DNA of 64,000 nt from CAWJKP01 sp963843465 (GTDB lineage: Bacteria; Planctomycetota; Planctomycetia; Pirellulales; Thermoguttaceae). A program made the translations under genes and the position numbers. Shown here one piece after another: positions 36,264 to 43,635 of this stretch; the stretch's first letter is position 1, and every line of letters starts with the position of its first letter. Location of the stretch: the NCBI GenBank assembly GCA_963843465.1, contig CAWJKP010000001.1, forward strand, positions 1,736,001 to 1,800,000, given 5' to 3'. Under the pieces are notes generated by a model. The model searched no databases and was not told where the DNA came from. It worked only from the letters and a program-made list of their open reading frames with translations.

Positions 36264-37595
36264 CGTCGTTTCTCCTTCACTCGGGATGGCCTGGGGTCGC
36301 GCCCAGGCGGTACAAGTAACTGCCACGATCACCAATATCAGAACCAGACACACTTTGGCCGTTCGGACCAGCCCACGCCCGGGGGTGCGCGGCGGCTGCC
36401 GGTCCAGGTCCAAGAGCCGCTGGACTCGACGACCCAGGCCCGAGCGGAATCCGCTGCCGGCCATCGACAGCCAGCCCAGCCGGCCGGAACCGGCCAGCCG
36501 GCCACCCAGTGCCACCAGGCAGGCCGCCAAGGTACGGGGCCCGTCGGGGACCAAGAGGCTCGCTTCGTCCGCCGCCGCTTCGCCGGCCGCCCGCAATCGG
36601 CGACGCAGCCACCAGGCCACCGGCTGCCACCAGAGCATGGCCGCCAGCAGGTCCGCCAGCAGCAGCCAGACGGCGTCGCCGGCCGCCAGGTGCGTCAGCT
36701 CGTGGGCCAAAATGGCCTCCTGCTGGCCGCGGTCGAACCGCTCCGCAAAAGCCGGCGGCAGCACCAGCACCGGCCGCAGCACGCCAAAGGCCACCGGCGC
36801 CGCCAGAGCGGGCGATGTCCGCACGTCAACCGCCCGCCGAATCCCCAGCCGCCGCGCCAGCCATTCCACGCGGCAGCCGACCGCCGCATCGTCGCACGCC
36901 GCTTGCAGGCGGCGGAACCGGCCGAGCAAGACCCGGGCACGGACCGTCCGCGCTGCCAGTCCCACGGCGCCCAGCCACCAGACGATCACCAAAGCGGCGC
37001 CGGCACGCGGCTGGGTCCAGAATCCTTGATCGCCCGTAGGACGGATTGGTAATCCGTCCGGGAGACCGGCCTCGTTGCTGGACGAATTACCGATCCGCTC
37101 CACATCCGAGCCGACACTTGTCTCCTCGTCAGGGCTTACCCGAGGGAGCCACCTCCCGGGAAACCCGACGGAGGCACTGGCAGCGCCAGTGGCACCCGGC
37201 GTGGCCAATGCGGTCATAGGGCACGCGGTCGGAAACGGGCCGCTGGTAGTCCCGCCTTCAGGCGGTGTTGCCGCGAATTTCCGGCTAAAGCCGGTACTAC
37301 GAACTTGTGTCATTTCCTCCCGCGTGCAGCATAACCGAGGCGCCACGGCCAGGGGCGGTGCCCAACCCAAGACCGCCTGCCGCAGCAATTGCCCCAGGCC
37401 GGCCGAGGTGCCCGTCAACTCCACCGCCAGCAGGGAAAAGACGCCGAGAACGGCGGCTTGCCAGATGGTCCGCTGCCAGACGGCCCAACGGGTCAGCCGT
37501 GCGGCCACGCCGGCCAGGCCGCCGATCACCGTCGCCCCGGCGGCCACCAGCAGGGCGGTCGCCAAGCACAATGCGGTTGCGGAGGTGGGGCTCAT
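36066..37595 (-). CDS. M56-family (BlaR1-like) membrane metallopeptidase with repeat insertions
   Basis: BlaR1/MecR1-type membrane protease. The zinc site HELTH is seen in EAILAHELTHLAAGD, with ADEASL downstream as third-ligand region, between membrane helices. ATG 37595 overlaps the blaI stop (ATGA) and has AAGGAGG. Two palindromic elements are inserted in frame in the N-terminal half: 37221-37327 and 37036-37098. Codons after 36264 are the start of the next gene; no stop separates them in this frame, so the true stop is probably lost to an indel. No penicillin-binding sensor domain is present, so the signal sensed is unknown. Confidence 0.83.
   Translation of the reverse strand: MSPTSATALCLATALLVAAGATVIGGLAGVAARLTRWAVWQRTIWQAAVLGVFSLLAVELTGTSAGLGQLLRQAVLGWAPPLAVAPRLCCTREEMTQVRSTGFSRKFAATPPEGGTTSGPFPTACPMTALATPGATGAASASVGFPGRWLPRVSPDEETSVGSDVERIGNSSSNEAGLPDGLPIRPTGDQGFWTQPRAGAALVIVWWLGAVGLAARTVRARVLLGRFRRLQAACDDAAVGCRVEWLARRLGIRRAVDVRTSPALAAPVAFGVLRPVLVLPPAFAERFDRGQQEAILAHELTHLAAGDAVWLLLADLLAAMLWWQPVAWWLRRRLRAAGEAAADEASLLVPDGPRTLAACLVALGGRLAGSGRLGWLSMAGSGFRSGLGRRVQRLLDLDRQPPRTPGRGLVRTAKVCLVLILVIVAVTCTAWARPQAIPSEGETTMHVLSHSWRHSLAAALVMAFWTTAAPPVKADDQPKAEGTQAEHKEGRAPSLARATARGARGSRRA
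37036..37098. repeat. GTAG-headed REP (GTAGGACGGATT family) inside M56 gene
   Basis: GTAGGACGGATTGGTAATCC forms one hairpin; a diverged inverted partner with ACGAATTACCGATCCG follows. Same family as 56256-56312. Read in frame as SSSNEAGLPDGLPIRPTG by the M56 gene. Confidence 0.8.
37221..37327. mobile_element. 107-bp GCACGCGG-ended element inside M56 gene
   Basis: Second copy of the 13163-13273 element, with ends GCACGCGG and CCGCGTGC and the same GTAG REP pair. It is translated in frame by the M56 gene (FAATPPEGGTTSGPFP). Confidence 0.85.
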
Positions 37596-37972
37596 GGACG
37601 CCTCCTTCGCTCCCGGATCAGCCGTTCCAGCTCCGCCAGCTCCTGGCGGCTGACCTCCCGGGTTTCCAGCAGGTGATTGACCGTGTCGGCCAGACTTCCC
37701 TCGAAGAGCCGATCCACCAGGTCGTCGGCCATCCAACGGGTGACCTCGGCGGCGGGGATTGCCGCCTGGTAGATGAACTTGCGGTTCTGCTCCTCGTGGC
37801 CCACCAGCCCGCGGTTTTCCATTTTCCGCAGCATGGTGGCCACCGTGGTGTAGGCCAGCGAGCCGCCCAGTTCCTCGTGGACCTGGGCCACGCTCGCCGG
37901 CCCTGCCCTCCAGAGGATCCTCATGATCCGCAGTTGCAGGTCTCCCAGGCGGTAGGTTCGCTCGGTGGACAT
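37592..37972 (-). CDS. BlaI/MecI/CopY family transcriptional repressor
   Basis: A 126-residue winged-helix repressor: LGDLQLRIMRILWRAGPASVAQVHEELGGSLAYTTVATMLRKMENRGLVGHEEQNRKFIYQ is the BlaI DNA-binding domain and the C-terminal helices dimerise. ATG 37972 is preferred (GGAG about ten bases upstream) over 37987. In BlaI systems the M56 protease triggers cleavage of the repressor. The operator at 37996-38025 lies directly upstream. Confidence 0.93.
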   Translation of the reverse strand: MSTERTYRLGDLQLRIMRILWRAGPASVAQVHEELGGSLAYTTVATMLRKMENRGLVGHEEQNRKFIYQAAIPAAEVTRWMADDLVDRLFEGSLADTVNHLLETREVSRQELAELERLIRERRRRP

Positions 37973-37995
37973 CGCAGAGGGCTCCATTGCCGGTT

Positions 37996-38037
37996 AACTA
38001 CTCGGGTAATACTACCAGAGTAGTTTTTTGCTGTCAA
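37996..38037 (-). promoter_or_regulatory. BlaI promoter and operator
   Basis: On the minus strand TTGACA (38037-38032) and TAGTAT (38014-38009) are 17 bases apart. The perfect inverted repeat AACTACTC/GAGTAGTT (37996-38003 and 38018-38025), with ACTACT/AGTAGT cores like known BlaI operators, overlaps the -10 region and spacer. Repression of blaI and the downstream genes is expected. Confidence 0.82.
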
Positions 38038-38142
38038 GGGTTCGGCGGGGGAATTCCGCCCAGAAGGCAAAATTGCGAGCGGGAGCTATACTAAGAGACT
38101 AACGGAGAAGGAAAACATTCGTTGCTCAACAGGGTATTCCCC

Positions 38143-39408
38143 ATGCGTGTTCGCCCGGTGGATCGCTGGCTGCTGTGGGCAGGGCTTTGCGTCCTGACCG
38201 CTTGGGCGGCGACCGCGTCAGCCCAGAAACATGCGTCGCCCCAATCGCTCGAACAAGCCCGCAATCGCATGGTCGACGAGGAAGTGGTCGGCGCGGGCAT
38301 CAAGGACCCGCGAGTGGTTCAGTCGATGCGCGTCACTCCGCGGCATGAGTTCGTGCTCAGCAAGTGGATCGACCGGGCCTATTTCGACATGTCGTTGCCG
38401 ATCGGCGAGCGTCAGACCATTTCGCCGCCGATGCTCGTAGCCTACATGACCGAGCAGTTGCAGCCGCAGCCGAACGATCGCGTGTTGGAGATCGGCACCG
38501 GCAGCGGCTATCAGGCGGCGGTGCTCAGCCCGCTGGTAAAAGAGGTCTACTCGATCGAAATCATCGAATCGCTGGGAAAGCGCGCGAAGCAGACGCTCAC
38601 GCGGCTCAAGTACACGAATGTGTTCGTGAAGATCGGCGACGGCTATCTGGGCTGGCCGGAGAAGGCTCCGTTCGACAAGATTATCGTCACCTGTTCGCCG
38701 GAAAAGGTGCCGCAACCGCTCATCGGTCAGCTCAAGGAAGGGGGACGCATGATCATTCCGGTGGGCGAGCGCTACCAGCAAGTGTTTCACCTCCTGGAAA
38801 AGCAGAACGGCGAGTTGATCAACGAAGCCTTGCGGCCGACGCTCTTTGTGCCGATGACCGGCAAGGCCGAGGAGAGCCGGCAGGTCCAGCCCGACCCGCT
38901 GCACCCGAAGTTGATCAACAGCGGATTCGAGGAAGTCGCCGGCGCCAGCGGCGAACCGGCGGGCTGGTACTACATCCGCCAGATGAAAGTCATAACCGCC
39001 GCCGACGCCCCCGAAGGGCGGCACTACGTGACCTTCTCCAACTCGGACCCTGGCCGGGGCTGCCGGGCGCTCCAAGGCTTTCCGATCGACGGCCGCAAGG
39101 TCCACGAATTGGAGCTTTCCTGCATGGTCCGCGGGGAGGGCATATCTCCCGGCCCCGCGCCCGAACAGGCACCCCAGTTTGCGATCCTATTCTTGGACGA
39201 GAACCGCGCCACCGTGGGACACGTGGCCATCGGGCCCTGGCGGGGAACCTTCGAGTGGAAACGGATGACGGGTCGCGTCAAGGTGCCGCCTCACGCGCGC
39301 GAGGGGATTGTCAACATCGGGCTGCTGGGCGGCATCGGCGAAGTATCGTACGACGATGTCCGCATTCGCCCGGCCAACGGCAGAAAAGGGGGACGTGAAG
39401 ATCCCTGA
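38143..39408 (+). CDS. Secreted protein-L-isoaspartate O-methyltransferase with C-terminal beta domain
   Basis: The PCMT domain (about residues 45-235) shows TPRHEFV, QTISPPMLVAYMTEQL, the SAM motif VLEIGTGSGYQAAVLSPL and GGRMIIPVGERYQQVFHL. It repairs isoaspartyl residues in damaged proteins. A leader (WLLWAGLCVLTAWAATASA) implies export, unusual for a SAM enzyme. Residues about 265-415 form a carbohydrate-binding-like jelly-roll (LINSGFEEVAGASGEPAGWYY, WKRMTGRVKVP, VSYDDVRI). ATG 38143 is chosen; a TTG at 38122 with AGAAGGA upstream is possible. The 3' end overlaps the LRR leader fragment. Confidence 0.88.
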   Translation: MRVRPVDRWLLWAGLCVLTAWAATASAQKHASPQSLEQARNRMVDEEVVGAGIKDPRVVQSMRVTPRHEFVLSKWIDRAYFDMSLPIGERQTISPPMLVAYMTEQLQPQPNDRVLEIGTGSGYQAAVLSPLVKEVYSIEIIESLGKRAKQTLTRLKYTNVFVKIGDGYLGWPEKAPFDKIIVTCSPEKVPQPLIGQLKEGGRMIIPVGERYQQVFHLLEKQNGELINEALRPTLFVPMTGKAEESRQVQPDPLHPKLINSGFEEVAGASGEPAGWYYIRQMKVITAADAPEGRHYVTFSNSDPGRGCRALQGFPIDGRKVHELELSCMVRGEGISPGPAPEQAPQFAILFLDENRATVGHVAIGPWRGTFEWKRMTGRVKVPPHAREGIVNIGLLGGIGEVSYDDVRIRPANGRKGGREDP

Positions 39409-39661
39409 CGCCTTCCAGACCGGCAACCGCTGGTTCCATCCTACGCCGGATCGCTGCGTGGTCGGGCTGCTGGCCGTCGAGGGGCTGCTCTGGGTTTGGG
39501 AGTGGTTCCAGTGGTCGCCCAAGGGTTGGCCGGTTCTGATCGCCCTGGCGACGATCGGCGCGGCGATGCTGTTGATGCTCGTGTGGTTGGCCGTTGCCTT
39601 GATCTTTTCCAATTCAGCACATGGTCGCTGCCGGTGTTGGTCGTGGTTATGTTCGATTTGA
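39395..39661 (+). pseudogene. Truncated duplicate of the LRR protein N-terminus
   Basis: From GTG 39395 the frame encodes RWFHPTPDRCVVGLLAVEGLLW and the following helices, nearly identical to the first 75 residues of the LRR protein at 40350. A small deletion at about 39608 breaks the frame and no LRR follows. The DNA match covers about 190 bp (39428-39618 against 40377-40576). It overlaps the PCMT stop by 14 bp. Confidence 0.8.
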
Positions 39662-39690
39662 GATTTGAGATTTGAGATTTGAGATTTCCG
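39655..39690. repeat. TTTGAGA heptamer array
   Basis: About five tandem units of TTTGAGA, with a second short array of the same unit at about 39938-39955 inside the four-helix-bundle gene, where it encodes SNLKSEIS. Confidence 0.85.
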
Positions 39691-39712
39691 ATCTGAGATT
39701 CGCGCGGGTGGT

Positions 39713-40261
39713 TCACGGTTCGGCGGGAGGATCGGAAAAGAGTTCAGGATGCTCTCGGCGAAAGCGTTGCTGGATTTCGCGATGAAAGGCCGCCGAGCGC
39801 TTGCCGGCATCGTATTGGCGACGACTCTGGTCGGTGAGGTGACGCTGACCCTTGATGTCGCTGTTTTGCAGGCTCTCGGCCCAGGCGCGGATTTGACGCG
39901 AACAGGACTCGGCCAGGGGGATGATGTCCGAGATCTCAGATTTGAGATTTGAGATCTCCGTTTCGCGTGCGCTCGTCGTGACCTCTGCGGGGTCGAGGAG
40001 GCGGAGGGCGAAACGGAGCATGGAGCGGGCCTCACCGGCCGAACCTCGCGCAATGTAGAGGAAAGCCAGCAGTTCCGCCGTCGAGCCGCGTTCAAAACCC
40101 TCGGCGATGTTGTTGGAAACCGAGAGCGCGGCGCGGCGAAGCTGGTCCCGCAGGTCGCCGGGCTGCACAAAGAAGCCGCGGCGCGTGAGATGGTAAACCC
40201 GCTCGGCCAAGTCGATAGCCGCCTTCCAGACCGGCAAGTCCTCGAATCGTTCGTATTTCAT
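39713..40261 (-). CDS. Four-helix-bundle protein (S23/IVS family)
   Basis: A 182-residue member of the 23S rRNA intervening-sequence / four-helix-bundle family. The start YERFEDLPVWKAAIDLAERVYHLT and the core LRDQLRRAALSVSNNIAEGFERGSTAELLAFLYIARGSAGEARSML are diagnostic. The family normally ends near 120 residues; the extra tail contains heptamer-derived sequence (EISNLKSEISD) and a basic C-terminus. The function is unknown; members are often encoded by mobile or variable loci. Here it is flanked by the duplicated LRR leader. Confidence 0.87.
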   Translation of the reverse strand: MKYERFEDLPVWKAAIDLAERVYHLTRRGFFVQPGDLRDQLRRAALSVSNNIAEGFERGSTAELLAFLYIARGSAGEARSMLRFALRLLDPAEVTTSARETEISNLKSEISDIIPLAESCSRQIRAWAESLQNSDIKGQRHLTDQSRRQYDAGKRSAAFHREIQQRFRREHPELFSDPPAEP

Positions 40262-40349
40262 GCTGCGAGCAATCCAAAGATTCGGAGGAACGGACGCCTG
40301 AGGACTTCCATTCTAGCGGTACGCGGCGGGCTTTGCTATACTGGCGGGC

Positions 40350-41459
40350 ATGGCCGACGCCCCCAACCCCCGTCGCCGCTGGTTCCATCTTACGCCGGAT
40401 CGCTGCGTGGTCGGGCTGCTGGCCGTCGAGGGACTGCTCTGGGTTTGGGAGTGGTCCCAGTGGTCGCCCAAGGGTTGGCCGGTTCTGATCGCCCTGGCGA
40501 CGATCGGCGCGGCGATGCTGTTGATGCTCGTCTGGTTTGCCGTTGCCCTGCTCTTTCGTGGGCGATTCCAATTCAGCATCCGCGCGCTGCTGTTGCTGAC
40601 GTTGGCCGTCGCCCTCCCGTTCAGTTGGTTGGCGACGGAGATGAAGCAAGCGAGGGAGCAGCAGGAGGCGATAGCGGAAATTGGGACGCGCGGTTCGTTC
40701 AGCTATGGTATGGTGATTCACGCGACTTTCGATTGTATCGTCACGTATGCTACTCCCAGCGGGCGCGAATCCGCGCCACGGTGGCTGCGGGATCTTCTGG
40801 GGGACGATTTCTTTAATAGCGTCGTCATTCTGGACTTGTCCGCGCGGTACCCGTCCCCTCCGATCACTGACGCTGGGTTGGAACACGTTAGAGGCTTGAC
40901 CCAACTCCGAGAGTTGACACTCAACCGGAATGAGATCACGGACGCTGGGCTTGCGCACCTCGAAGGCTTGACGCAACTCCAAACGTTGGACCTCGAACAT
41001 ACCAAGATCACGGACGCCGGGCTTGCGCACCTCGAAGGCTTGACCAAACTCCAATCGCTCGGTCTCGCACAAACCAGAATCACCGACGCTGGGCTCACAC
41101 ACCTTGCGCGCTTGACCCAGCTCCAATCGTTAGACCTCGCCTGGACTAAAATCACCGACGCCGGCCTGGAACGCCTGGAAGGCATGACCCGCCTCGAAAG
41201 GCTAGGACTCAATTTCACCGTCGCCACCGATACCGGGTTGCGACATCTCGAATCGTTGCCCCAAGTCCACGAATTGGAATTGGCCGGCACCCAAATCACC
41301 GACGCTGGATTGCGAAAGCTCATGGGATTGAAACAACTTCAAAAGTTGGACGTTTGCGCGAACCAGGTCACTAACGAAGGCGTGAAAATGCTCATGGAGG
41401 CATTGCCGAATTGCGAGTTCGTCGGCTATACGCGCCCCGCGAACTCGCGCCGTCAATAG
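40350..41459 (+). CDS. Membrane-anchored leucine-rich-repeat protein
   Basis: The 369-residue protein has two or three N-terminal membrane helices (VVGLLAVEGLLWVWEW, PVLIALATIGAAMLLMLVWFAVALLF, ALLLLTLAVALPFSWLA). Seven or eight ribonuclease-inhibitor-like repeats with the pattern TDAGLxHLxxLTxLxxLxLxxTxI follow. LRRs of this type mediate protein contacts; the membrane leader is shared by many planctomycete LRR proteins. The gene is intact, in contrast to the truncated leader copy at 39395. Confidence 0.88.
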   Translation: MADAPNPRRRWFHLTPDRCVVGLLAVEGLLWVWEWSQWSPKGWPVLIALATIGAAMLLMLVWFAVALLFRGRFQFSIRALLLLTLAVALPFSWLATEMKQAREQQEAIAEIGTRGSFSYGMVIHATFDCIVTYATPSGRESAPRWLRDLLGDDFFNSVVILDLSARYPSPPITDAGLEHVRGLTQLRELTLNRNEITDAGLAHLEGLTQLQTLDLEHTKITDAGLAHLEGLTKLQSLGLAQTRITDAGLTHLARLTQLQSLDLAWTKITDAGLERLEGMTRLERLGLNFTVATDTGLRHLESLPQVHELELAGTQITDAGLRKLMGLKQLQKLDVCANQVTNEGVKMLMEALPNCEFVGYTRPANSRRQ

Positions 41460-41700
41460 TATTGCGTCAGCCCCGAAGGGGGCGCGACTCGATAGCCCAG
41501 GGCAGAGCCCTGGGGGAAACGGTCGGCCCTTCCTGTTGCAAGCCCCAACGGGGCGCAACTGCCCGGTCTCGTCGCGCGGTTGTCGCGCCCTTTCAGGGCT
41601 TCGACGGGCGTGGCGACTTCGCCTCCCAGGGCTGCGCCCTGGGCTATCGAGTTACGCCCCTTCGGGGCTGAAGCGGGCAAACGCGCAACCAAGGATGCCC
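41460..41700. repeat. Composite palindrome family with CCCAGGGC hairpins
   Basis: Order: GCCCCGAAGGGGGCG, ATAGCCCAGGGCAGAGCCCT, an inner CAAGCCCCAACGGGGCG hairpin, CTCCCAGGGCTGCGCCCTGG, CGCCCCTTCGGGGCTG. The outer parts mirror each other. Same architecture as 10715-10953. The 350-bp gap before the secretion gene holds nothing else. Confidence 0.8.
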
Positions 41701-41809
41701 GACGTGCCGGCGCGACCGTCGCTGCTTTCATACCGCGGGCTGACTGCTCTGCCCGTCCGGATTTCGCCGGGCGCTTTCCTTCCCTGTCGGGCGGGTGTAT
41801 GCTGAGTTT

Positions 41810-42856
41810 ATGCTCCTTTCACCACGCATCGGCACGCGGCCACTGGCCAACCTCTGCACACGGCTCTCGACCTCGCTGGAGGCCGGCATCGATCTTCGCA
41901 AGGTCTGGGGCCAGGAGGCCGAAAGGGCCGGGGCACTGGCCGCGCGGAGCCGGTTCCGCAAAGTCAGCGAGGCGGTCAACAAGGGCGACAGCCTGGCGGA
42001 AGCCCTGGACTCGACCGGCGATTACTTCCCCGTACTCTTTCGGGAACTGGTCCGCGTCGGCGAGCAGACGGGACACCAAGGCGAGGCCTTCGGCCACCTG
42101 GCCGCCCACTACCAGAACCAGCTTCAACTGCGGCGGCTCTTCCTCACCGCGATCGCCTGGCCGCTGATGCAACTGGCGGCGGCCGTGGTGGTCGTCGGCC
42201 TGCTGATCTGGATCCTCGGCATGATCGGCCAGGCGACGGGAACGACCATCGACATCCTCGGCTGGGGGCTGGTCGGCAATCGCGGGCTGGCCATCTATGC
42301 CAGCGCGGTCACGCTGATCGGCCTGGCCGTGGCGGGATTGATCTTCGCCTTGGGCCGTGGGCTGGCCTGGACGCGGCCCATCCAACACCTGGTGATGAGG
42401 GTGCCGCAGCTCGGCAAGGCCCTGGAGACGCTGGCCATTGCGCGGCTGGCCTGGGTCCTGCACCTCACGCAGAACGCCGGCATGGCCCTGCGGCCGTCGC
42501 TGAAATTGGCTTTGGAGAGCACGGGCAACGCCCGCTATATCGATGCCGTGCCCGCCGTCGACAAGGTGATCGCCCGGGGCGACACGATCGAAGAGGCGTT
42601 CCGCGCCAGCGGCGTCTTTCCCCAGGAGTTCCTCGACGCGGTGCTGGTGGGCGAGCAGAGCGGCCGGCTAGTCGAGTCGTTGGCCGTCTTGTCGCGCCAG
42701 TACCACGAGCGGGCCGACGCCGCGATGCGCGTGCTGACGATGCTGGCCGGCTACGCCGTCTGGGCGCTGATCGCCGGGATCATCATCCTGGTGATTTTCC
42801 GGATCGCCTCGTTCTACATAAACATGCTTAACAATGCGGCTGCGGGCAAATTCTGA
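41810..42856 (+). CDS. Type II secretion system F family protein
   Basis: A 348-residue inner-membrane platform protein of the GspF/PilC family. Two T2SF domains are visible: LSTSLEAGIDLRKVW with GDSLAEALDSTGDYFPVLFRELVRVGEQTG, and LAWVLHLTQNAGMALRPSLKLALESTGN with FPQEFLDAVLVGEQSGRLVESL. Three to four membrane segments separate them. ATG 41810 is the family-like start (MLLSPRIGT). No secretion ATPase or pseudopilin gene is adjacent, so it is a stand-alone copy. Confidence 0.9.
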   Translation: MLLSPRIGTRPLANLCTRLSTSLEAGIDLRKVWGQEAERAGALAARSRFRKVSEAVNKGDSLAEALDSTGDYFPVLFRELVRVGEQTGHQGEAFGHLAAHYQNQLQLRRLFLTAIAWPLMQLAAAVVVVGLLIWILGMIGQATGTTIDILGWGLVGNRGLAIYASAVTLIGLAVAGLIFALGRGLAWTRPIQHLVMRVPQLGKALETLAIARLAWVLHLTQNAGMALRPSLKLALESTGNARYIDAVPAVDKVIARGDTIEEAFRASGVFPQEFLDAVLVGEQSGRLVESLAVLSRQYHERADAAMRVLTMLAGYAVWALIAGIIILVIFRIASFYINMLNNAAAGKF

Positions 42857-42873
42857 GGACGGCAGCGAGAAAA

Positions 42874-42955
42874 TCGGGGACGGGGACGGAAAAGTGGACA
42901 TAACTCATTTGGGGGAAAAAGGGGTCAGAACTGTTTTGCCGTCCCGCTACGGTTC
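42874..42955. repeat. GGGGACGGGGAC / AAAAAGGGGTCAG repeat
   Basis: Low-complexity, palindrome-prone DNA (AATCGGGGACGGGGACGG, GAAAAAGGGGTCAGAACTG) between the secretion gene and the DUF4160 gene. It belongs to the GGGGAC-type repeats seen at 1129 and 11406. Confidence 0.5.
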
Positions 42956-42995
42956 CTGAGGTGAGTGAAAACGTTGTATAATTACGGGTGGCCTT

Positions 42996-43250
42996 ATGCC
43001 GGTTGTCCTGCGCGTCAAAGGATATCGGTTCTGGTTCTACGAAGCCGATCTTGACGAACCGCCACACGTCCACGTCGGACGTCAAGGCAGCGAGGCGAAG
43101 TATTGGCTAGACCCGGTGGCGCTATCGAAGTTGCGGGGATTCCGCGAGCATGAACTGACCGAGATTCAGAGTATTCTGACGGAGCACCGGGATACCATTC
43201 TCGAGGCGTGGCGAAACGAGGAGGCGAAACGTGGTCACCGCGAAGGCTAA
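42996..43250 (+). CDS. DUF4160 domain protein
   Basis: An 84-residue DUF4160 protein: MPVVLRVKGYRFWFYEADLDEPPHVHVGRQGSEAKYWLDPV matches the conserved pattern, including the PPHVHV motif. DUF4160 genes usually occur in two-gene cassettes, often with DUF2442, and are suspected toxin-antitoxin-like modules. The 3' end overlaps the next gene by 20 bp. Confidence 0.87.
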   Translation: MPVVLRVKGYRFWFYEADLDEPPHVHVGRQGSEAKYWLDPVALSKLRGFREHELTEIQSILTEHRDTILEAWRNEEAKRGHREG

Positions 43251-43584
43251 GATCAGAGTCCACAACGATTACGAGTCCATCGTGCCAATCCTCATCCCGG
43301 AGGTCGATGAAGTACGTCGATTTGCCGCCGAACTTCACGCACGGGGAGAATCCTGGACGGGCGAGGCTTTCGGCTGGCGCGCCGAGTATCATCCGCAACG
43401 GACCGAGCCGCCCTTGGATTCCAAGCTGCCGTTCACCCCTGCGGATTTCTGCATCGGAGAAAGCGGCGTCTGGTTCTTTTCACTCATGTGGGAGCATGGC
43501 CAAGACGCCCCGCCGGTAGAATTCCTTGACGACAGGAACATACTGACGAAGGCCGCGTCCGAACGACGTTCCCCCGAGCCGTAG
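43231..43584 (+). CDS. Uncharacterised partner of the DUF4160 gene
   Basis: No family recognised. GTG 43231 has GAGGAGG upstream and overlaps the DUF4160 gene, so co-translation is likely. The 117-residue product includes ESWTGEAFGWRAEYHPQR and DFCIGESGVWFFSLMWEHG, giving it several conserved-looking Trp and acidic residues. It takes the position normally held by DUF2442 in this cassette. Confidence 0.62.
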   Translation: MVTAKAKIRVHNDYESIVPILIPEVDEVRRFAAELHARGESWTGEAFGWRAEYHPQRTEPPLDSKLPFTPADFCIGESGVWFFSLMWEHGQDAPPVEFLDDRNILTKAASERRSPEP

Positions 43585-43635
43585 TGAGCATCAGCCACAA
43601 CGCCGTGTGCCGCTGGCTATGCCCGTGCGGCCAAC

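Noticed and set aside
36066..37595. Genuine fusion of the M56 protease with the secreted coiled-coil protein
   Set aside because: A strong ribosome binding site and ATG with signal peptide at 36263 show a separate gene; the open frame through it most likely reflects a lost stop codon or an indel.
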